From UBA4742 sp037138595 (GTDB lineage: Bacteria > Actinomycetota > Acidimicrobiia > Acidimicrobiales > Acidimicrobilacustridaceae), in assembly GCA_037138595.1 (NCBI GenBank), contig JBAXIB010000018.1:1-64000 (forward strand): a stretch of DNA of 64,000 nucleotides, written 5' to 3'. This document shows positions 58,706 to 64,000 of the stretch, in pieces; position 1 is the stretch's first letter, and the number at the start of each line of letters is the position of its first letter. Made by a program: the position numbers and the translations under genes. The notes below the pieces were generated by a model, which saw only the letters and a list, made by a program, of their open reading frames with translations, made no database searches and had not been told where the DNA came from.

Positions 58706-60277
58706 ATGCAGTCGATCGAATCGCCACCCTCGCGAAACCCCGAAACCGTCGGGCGGCGAACCGCGGTATTGGCGCGGTGCATCCTGGCCGGCTTCTGCAT
58801 TGCGGCATCGATTCCACCTTGGGGCTGGTGGCCACTTGCATTTGTTGGCATCGCGTTACTTGACCGGCTCATCGCCGATCAACCATGGCCGCGACGATTT
58901 CGACGGACTTGGCTGGTCGCCGCGGCATGGCTCTTCCCCGCGCTGTTTTGGATTTCGGACCTGACGATTCCCGGCTATTTCATCGCTGGAACGTTGTATG
59001 CCACCTATTTCGCTGTCGCCGGCGCATGGTGTCCACCCGGTCGTGGCCGGTGGATCGCCCTGCCAGGCTTGGTGGTGCTGGCCGAACTTTCTCGTTGGAG
59101 TTTCCCGGTTGGTGGCGTCCCCCTCGGCACTCTGGCGATGAGTCAAGCAGCCGCACCGCTCGGGCAAAGCGCTCGCATTTTTGGTTCGTATCTAGTCGTC
59201 GCGCTCGTCGTTGTTGCCGGCATCGCGATGTCGGCGGCATGGCAGCGAGATTGGCGGGTCGCAGCCGGAATCGTTGCCGGCGTCGTCGCAATTTGGGCAA
59301 TCTCGATTGTTGCTCCGCGCGGTCATGACGTTGCACCGTTGCGTATCGCGGTCGTCCAAGGGGGTGGCCCGCAGCACACCCGAGCCATCGACACCAACCC
59401 TCGCGATGTGTTCGATCGCCACCTCGCGGCGAGTGACGACATCATCGGTCCGGTCGATTTGGTGCTGTGGCCGGAAAATGTCGTGTCCGTCGAAGGCCCT
59501 CTTCGCGATGCCCGCGAGAACCTCGCGTTGTCCGCGCTGGCGACACGCTTAAACACGACACTGATCGTCGGTGCCACCGAAGGTGTCAGCGATACGCACT
59601 TCCTGAATGCGGCCATCGTTTACAACCCCGATGGGTCAATGGGTGAAAGGTACGACAAAGTCCGAATTGTGCCGTTCGGTGAGTTCGTTCCACTTCGTGG
59701 ATTGATTGAACATTTCGCGGGAGCACGTTCCGGTTTATCTGCACGCGATGCCATCGCCGGCACCAAGCCGGCCACGGTTGACACGCCCGTCGGGAAAATG
59801 GGAATCGTGATCTCCTGGGAAATCTTTTTCGCCAATCGGGCCCGCGATGCCATTCGTCACGGGGGCGAAGTGCTGCTCAACCCCACGAACGGCTCGTCGT
59901 ATTGGCTCACGCTGGTGCAATCGCAACAAGTCGCATCGTCACGACTGCGAGCAATCGAGACCGGCCGTTGGACTGTGCAAGCCGCGCCGACCGGGTTCTC
60001 GGTCATCGTTGACCCCAGCGGTCAAGTCGAGCAACGAAGCGGCATCAGTCAGCGAGTCGTGCTCCAACAAACGATTGCGCGGCGTCAGGGCCAAACCATT
60101 TCGACGATTGTCGGACCTTGGCCGATGATCGCGATCAGCATCATCGCAATCATCGCCGGCTGGATATTGCAGCGAAGATCGCGTCCCGATGAAGCAGATC
60201 CTTCGCGCCCATCGGCGAAATCCGACGAAGCCGAGTCGGCGCTAACCCAACTCGATAGTACGAGTGATGTCGACTGA
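58706..60277 (+). CDS. lnt: Apolipoprotein N-acyltransferase homologue with altered catalytic residue
   Basis: 523 residues. N-terminal block of about six to seven helices (residues ~20-210), then a nitrilase-fold domain, then a last helix (about 475-495) and a charged tail. Catalytic E257 (L-W-P-E-N-V-V) and K318 (D-K-V-R-I-V-P-F-G-E) are present, but the third residue, normally Cys, is S370 in V-I-S-W-E-I-F-F. P-T-N-G-S-S-Y-W and A-A-P-T-G-F-S follow as in the family. N-acylation of lipoproteins is therefore uncertain. The 3' end overlaps the ABC-F gene by 36 nt (convergent). Confidence 0.88.
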   Translation: MQSIESPPSRNPETVGRRTAVLARCILAGFCIAASIPPWGWWPLAFVGIALLDRLIADQPWPRRFRRTWLVAAAWLFPALFWISDLTIPGYFIAGTLYATYFAVAGAWCPPGRGRWIALPGLVVLAELSRWSFPVGGVPLGTLAMSQAAAPLGQSARIFGSYLVVALVVVAGIAMSAAWQRDWRVAAGIVAGVVAIWAISIVAPRGHDVAPLRIAVVQGGGPQHTRAIDTNPRDVFDRHLAASDDIIGPVDLVLWPENVVSVEGPLRDARENLALSALATRLNTTLIVGATEGVSDTHFLNAAIVYNPDGSMGERYDKVRIVPFGEFVPLRGLIEHFAGARSGLSARDAIAGTKPATVDTPVGKMGIVISWEIFFANRARDAIRHGGEVLLNPTNGSSYWLTLVQSQQVASSRLRAIETGRWTVQAAPTGFSVIVDPSGQVEQRSGISQRVVLQQTIARRQGQTISTIVGPWPMIAISIIAIIAGWILQRRSRPDEADPSRPSAKSDEAESALTQLDSTSDVD

Positions 60278-61891
60278 CTCAAGAAACCGGCGATCGTGTG
60301 AGACCAACAACACCGTTCCTTTAAACGCCGCAAGCGCTTGTTCGAGTTGCTCAATAGCTTCAATGTCGAGGTGATTCGTCGGTTCGTCCAACACCAAACA
60401 GTTCACTCCTTGAGCCATCAGCGTCGCCAGCAAGGCTCGAGTTCGTTCTCCGGGCGACAAATTTCGCCCTTGGCGATCTATGTGGTCGGCGCCGAGTCCA
60501 AACTTTGCCAACAGTGACCGAGACTCACTCAGCGCCATTCCCGTGCGTTCTTGGAACGTCGAAAGCACTCCGGCCTCTCCAGCGAACATGCCGCGAGCCT
60601 GATCCAATTCACCAACTTGCACGCCTGGACCTATCCACCGATTGCCCGACGCTAACGGTGTCGTGCCGAGAATCGCGCCCACCAACGTCGACTTGCCGCT
60701 GCCATTGGGTCCAAGAATGGCCAGACGATCCTGCCACGCGATTTCCAGATCAATTGGACCGAGTCGAAACCCATTCGGATCACCGACGGGTTGTTCGATC
60801 ATCGCGCGACCGAGACGCGCCACGACATCACCGCTGCGGGCCGTCGGGGCAAGGCTGAGCTGCAGATTCCAACCCTCCCACGGTTTTTCAACCGCTTCGA
60901 GTTGATCGATTTTGCGTTCGGTTGCCTTAACCTTGCTCGCTTGCTTTTCGCTCCGAGCTACCTGTCGAGCACGGATGTTCTTATCGTTCTCACCGGACGA
61001 CTTCGTTTTGCGAACACCGGTGTCGCTCCATTGGACCTGAGTTCGCTGCCGCTGTTTCAACCGATCGCGTTCAGCGACGAACTTGTCGTGCGCGTCATAG
61101 CTTTGTCGACGCGACAAGTTGCGCGCCTCGACATAGGCGCTCCATCCGCCTGCGAAAGGACGAGCGCGATGCGAGTGTGCGTCGATCTCGATGATTCGAT
61201 CGACGCAGCGATCTAGAAAGGCTCGATCGTGGGATACCACCACTACCGCACCGGGAAATTTCGCCACGAACGCTTCGAGTAGGTCAATGCCAGCAAAGTC
61301 CAAGTTGTTCGTGGGTTCGTCAAGCACCAACACGTCGACGCGCGACAATAAAATTGCGGCCAGGGCGGCACGAGCCGCCTCACCGCCCGACAACGTCAGC
61401 GTTGCCTGCTCAAATCGAGTCGAATTGCCGGTTGCTCCACCCGAATCGAGGCCCAGCCCAACTGCGGCACAGGTCTCAGCGGCACGCGATTCGAAATCGG
61501 CTCCGCCCAGGGCCAGAAACGTTTCAAGCGCAGCGCTATAGGCATCGAGGGTCTCAGCATCACCAGTTAATGCTTCAGTTCGCCGGTCGAGATCGTCGGA
61601 TGCCCCCGCTACACCAGTGCGGCGCGCGAGATAACCCAGCAAACTTTCACCCACTAGCGCGTCGGGTTCCTGCGGTAGATACCCCACCGTAAGTCCGGCC
61701 GGCGCACGATCGACACGGCCCGAATCCGGTTCTTCGAATCCGACCAAAGTCCGAAGCAGCGTTGATTTTCCGACGCCATTTGGACCAACGATTCCGACTC
61801 GGTCGCGAGCTTCAATCACCATGGTGATGTCATCAAGCACTACTTGACCACCAAATGATCGGGTCACCGCCGACACGCTCAACATACGCAT
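60242..61891 (-). CDS. ABC-F family ATP-binding protein
   Basis: 549 residues, two ABC domains, no membrane domain. Walker A motifs G-P-N-G-V-G-K-S-T and G-P-N-G-S-G-K-S-T, signatures L-S-G-G-E-A and L-S-P-G-E-R-T, Walker B V-L-D-E-P-T-N-N-L-D and L-D-E-P-T-N-H-L-D. The inter-domain linker (about residues 240-330) is highly charged with K/R/Q, as in ribosome-binding ABC-F proteins. It may act in translation or antibiotic resistance. Its 3' end overlaps the lnt end by 36 nt. Confidence 0.94.
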   Translation of the reverse strand: MRMLSVSAVTRSFGGQVVLDDITMVIEARDRVGIVGPNGVGKSTLLRTLVGFEEPDSGRVDRAPAGLTVGYLPQEPDALVGESLLGYLARRTGVAGASDDLDRRTEALTGDAETLDAYSAALETFLALGGADFESRAAETCAAVGLGLDSGGATGNSTRFEQATLTLSGGEAARAALAAILLSRVDVLVLDEPTNNLDFAGIDLLEAFVAKFPGAVVVVSHDRAFLDRCVDRIIEIDAHSHRARPFAGGWSAYVEARNLSRRQSYDAHDKFVAERDRLKQRQRTQVQWSDTGVRKTKSSGENDKNIRARQVARSEKQASKVKATERKIDQLEAVEKPWEGWNLQLSLAPTARSGDVVARLGRAMIEQPVGDPNGFRLGPIDLEIAWQDRLAILGPNGSGKSTLVGAILGTTPLASGNRWIGPGVQVGELDQARGMFAGEAGVLSTFQERTGMALSESRSLLAKFGLGADHIDRQGRNLSPGERTRALLATLMAQGVNCLVLDEPTNHLDIEAIEQLEQALAAFKGTVLLVSHDRRFLESVDITRTIELG

Positions 61892-61947
61892 GACCCTAGG
61901 CCGAGCGTCGTGTGTCCCATAACCTCAAGTCGCATAAGGTCATCCCC

Positions 61948-62952
61948 ATGCGTGCGGTGCAATGCGTCGAAAATGGCCCACCATCAGGACTAATCCTCGT
62001 CGATGTTGAGCCACCAGTTGCCCGAACGGGCCAAGTTGTCGTCGCCGTCGAAGCCGCCGGGGTCAACTACGTCGACGCGTTATTCGTACAAGGGCGCTAC
62101 CAAATCAAGCCGGCCCTGCCTTTTATCCCAGGCAGCGAAATTGCCGGAGTGATCATCGATGTTGGCGAAGGCGTGACCACCTTCGCGCTCGGCGATCGGG
62201 TGCTTGCTAGTTGTGGACTCGGTGGATTCGCCGATCAAGTCGCTGTTCCCGTCGGTTCGGTTGCCGCGCTCCCATCCGGTTTCGACACGGTGCGCGCCGC
62301 CACATTTGTCCAGAGCTACAGCACCGCACTGTTTGCATTGCGGAATCGGGCCCAATTGCAGCCCGGCGAAGTGGTCTTGGTTCTCGGCGCCGGTGGCGGG
62401 GTCGGACTAGCGACGATCGACGTGACAATCGCACTGGGCGGCCAAGTCATCGGAGCCGCATCGACCGAGATCAAGCGACTGGCAGCGCGAAATGCCGGTG
62501 CGAACGCGGTGATCGACACCACTACCGAATCGATTAAGGATCGGGCTCGTGAACTCGCCAAGCTGATCACCGAGAATCCCAACGCGGCCGCCCGCACCGG
62601 GGTCGACCTCGTCATTGACCCAATTGGTGGTGAACTCGCCGAACCAGCGCTGCGCGCACTGGGTGAACGCGGTCGCTATGTGGTCATCGGCTTCGCATCT
62701 GGCCCTATCCCGTCACTTCCGCTCAATCAGGTGCTCCTTCGCAATCGGTCCGTCGTCGGAGTGGACTGGGGAGCGTGGGCGATGCAACACGGAACCGACC
62801 AGCAAGAACTGCTCGAAACGTTGCTACATATGGTCGAAGCAGGCTCAATTAACCCCGCTCAGCCCACTACCTATGGCCTTGACGACGCCGCGACCGCCCT
62901 CGATGACCTGCTCGGCCGGCGCGTTGTGGGCAAGGTCGCGCTCACTACCTGA
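61948..62952 (+). CDS. qor: NADPH:quinone oxidoreductase, zinc-independent MDR family
   Basis: 334 residues. N-terminal G-V-N-Y-V-D-A-L-F-V-Q-G-R-Y, P-G-S-E-I-A-G-V-I and G-D-R-V-L-A; nucleotide site V-L-G-A-G-G-G-V-G-L-A. The catalytic zinc Cys/His of alcohol dehydrogenases is missing, which defines the quinone-oxidoreductase-like group. The ATG at 61948 is chosen over an extension to 61912 that lacks similarity. Acts on quinones or enoyl compounds. Confidence 0.9.
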   Translation: MRAVQCVENGPPSGLILVDVEPPVARTGQVVVAVEAAGVNYVDALFVQGRYQIKPALPFIPGSEIAGVIIDVGEGVTTFALGDRVLASCGLGGFADQVAVPVGSVAALPSGFDTVRAATFVQSYSTALFALRNRAQLQPGEVVLVLGAGGGVGLATIDVTIALGGQVIGAASTEIKRLAARNAGANAVIDTTTESIKDRARELAKLITENPNAAARTGVDLVIDPIGGELAEPALRALGERGRYVVIGFASGPIPSLPLNQVLLRNRSVVGVDWGAWAMQHGTDQQELLETLLHMVEAGSINPAQPTTYGLDDAATALDDLLGRRVVGKVALTT

Positions 62953-63010
62953 CTGGCATTGGCCGCTCGTACTTGACCGTTCGGGGTGGGGCAATGAGAC
63001 TTGATGCCTT

Positions 63011-64000
63011 ATGCCCCCCATCGAGACCCCTGCCCCATCCGCCGCTGGGTCCCGAGAAGATCAGCCGCTGAGCATCGCGTACCTGACCTATCGGGGCAAG
63101 CCCCATGTCGGTGGCCAGGGCGTCTACACCCGCCACCTCACCAAAGCGCTGGTTGACCTCGGCCACCACGTCGAGGTACTCGGCGGCCAGCCTTACCCAA
63201 TTCTCGATGACCGCGTGCCGTTACATGAACTGCCAAGTCTCGACATCTACAACGACCACTTCCCCATGCGGATGCCTGGTCTTTGGGAACTCAAGTCGTT
63301 GGGCGACTGGGTTGAGGTAACGGCCTTTTCATTCGGGACCTTCCCCGAACCATTGGCGTTCAGCGTTCGGGCCGCGCAGTATCTGCGGGGACGCGTTAAC
63401 GACTTCGACCTCGTGCAGGACAACCAATGCCTCGGATATGGCTTACTCGCCATGCAACGGATGGGCCTTCCGGTCTTAGCGACAATCCACCACCCCATAA
63501 CGGTTGATCGACGCCTCGAAATGGAGCACGCCGAATCTCGTTGGCAGCGGTTGTCCAAAGCGCGCTGGTACGCGTTTACGAAAATGCAGACCCGAGTTGC
63601 ATCACGCATGCCGCGCATCATCACGGTGTCGCAAAACTCACGCGATGACATCGCTGCCGATCATGAAGTTCCGATCGATCGACTGCATGTAGTTCCCGTT
63701 GGCGTGGATCAGAACATTTTCCGACCGTTGCCGGGAGTAAAACGCATCCCTGGACGGCTCATCACCACTGCGAGCGCCGACGTAACCATGAAAGGGCTGC
63801 GCTATCTGCTTGAAGCGCTGGCCAAACTTCGCACCGAGCGCGAGGTTTCATTGGTCGTCATCGGTCGCGAAAAAGAAGGTGGCCCATCGTCTCGCCTCCT
63901 CGACGAACTCGGTCTCCGCGACATTGTTGAATTCGTAACCGGCGTTCCAGAAGAGCGCATCATCGAGCTGTACTCCGAAGCTGAAGTAGCCGTCGTTCCC
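63011..64000 (+). CDS. Family 4 glycosyltransferase (GT-B), partial
   Basis: 330 residues seen, cut by the right edge. The N-domain begins after a ~20-residue tail with I-A-Y-L-T-Y-R-G-K-P-H-V-G-G-Q-G-V-Y-T-R-H-L, the glycine-rich loop of GT4; L-A-T-I-H-H-P and I-T-V-S-Q-N-S follow, and the C-domain starts at V-P-V-G-V-D-Q-N-I-F with T-A-S-A-D-V-T-M-K-G-L-R-Y-L-L-E-A-L. The E-x7-E motif expected further on lies at or beyond the edge. Nucleotide-sugar-dependent transfer onto a glycolipid, wall polymer or small molecule; the acceptor is not evident. Start ATG at 63011. Confidence 0.9.
   Translation, partial: MPPIETPAPSAAGSREDQPLSIAYLTYRGKPHVGGQGVYTRHLTKALVDLGHHVEVLGGQPYPILDDRVPLHELPSLDIYNDHFPMRMPGLWELKSLGDWVEVTAFSFGTFPEPLAFSVRAAQYLRGRVNDFDLVQDNQCLGYGLLAMQRMGLPVLATIHHPITVDRRLEMEHAESRWQRLSKARWYAFTKMQTRVASRMPRIITVSQNSRDDIAADHEVPIDRLHVVPVGVDQNIFRPLPGVKRIPGRLITTASADVTMKGLRYLLEALAKLRTEREVSLVVIGREKEGGPSSRLLDELGLRDIVEFVTGVPEERIIELYSEAEVAVVP

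Noticed and set aside
1..64000. CRISPR arrays, tRNA or rRNA genes, insertion sequences, prophage or integrase genes
   Set aside because: No regularly spaced repeats, no tRNA-like cloverleaf in the few short gaps, no transposase or integrase motif in any frame; base composition looks even, with no sign of a transferred island.

Overview
The window looks like chromosomal DNA of a compact-genome actinobacterium (Actinomycetota), most plausibly in or near the Acidimicrobiia. Support comes from a WhiB-type Fe-S regulator, a HelD/HelR-type RNA polymerase recycling motor, class E-like sortase and NlpC/P60 wall enzymes, a DtxR-family regulator, a MenJ-like geranylgeranyl reductase and an XRE-HbhA gene pair of mycobacterial type. 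The class assignment is inference. GC content looks to be in the high fifties. Genes are very tightly packed: many start/stop codons overlap, and convergent neighbours meet stop to stop. I saw no tRNA, rRNA, IS element, prophage or CRISPR array.

Positions 1-26796 form one uninterrupted minus-strand respiratory block. Read 5' to 3' on that strand it holds: a small membrane protein of unknown function; a two-cluster ferredoxin; a b6f-like quinol:cytochrome c reductase (cytochrome b split into a PetB-like and a PetD-like gene, a Rieske protein and a membrane di-haem cytochrome c); a 331-residue membrane protein of unknown function; a complete 14-gene nuoA-N complex I; and a second complex I set, nuoA2-B2-C2-D2-H2-I2-J2-K2-L2, which lacks the NADH-oxidising module E, F and G and runs off the left edge. 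Inferred role: electrons from NADH (complex I-1) and perhaps reduced ferredoxin (complex I-2) enter the menaquinone pool and pass to the b6f-like complex and membrane c-type cytochromes. Divergent from the block are a membrane-anchored cytochrome c (27111-27962) and a MenJ-like quinone side-chain reductase (28017-29291).

Positions 29294-33043 (minus) carry early tetrapyrrole genes hemL, hemB and a fused cobA-hemD. The later haem genes hemE, hemH (coproporphyrin ferrochelatase type) and hemY lie at 49621-53056 on the plus strand as a translationally coupled operon. Between them are housekeeping and regulatory genes: whiB, photolyase, a degenerate Glu/Leu dehydrogenase-like protein divergent from L-2-hydroxyglutarate oxidase, a CDF metal exporter, the XRE regulator/HbhA-like pair with a 16-bp palindrome at the promoter, 1-Cys peroxiredoxin, purU, an ABC/FtsX exporter pair, a PPOX flavoprotein, a SnoaL-like protein, a DtxR regulator facing a ZIP metal transporter, and HelR.

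Positions 53171-64000 hold envelope and maturation genes: NlpC/P60 hydrolase, esterase, methionine aminopeptidase, a degenerate ZnuA-like protein, sortase, an SDR, an apolipoprotein N-acyltransferase homologue with Ser where the catalytic Cys is expected, an ABC-F ATPase, a quinone oxidoreductase and a glycosyltransferase cut by the right edge.

The most interesting material is the respiratory block: two different complex I types in tandem with a b6f-type reductase, two unrecognised membrane subunits, and a short repeated motif (P-x-H-L-L-x-R-S) shared by cytoplasmic tails of two subunits.
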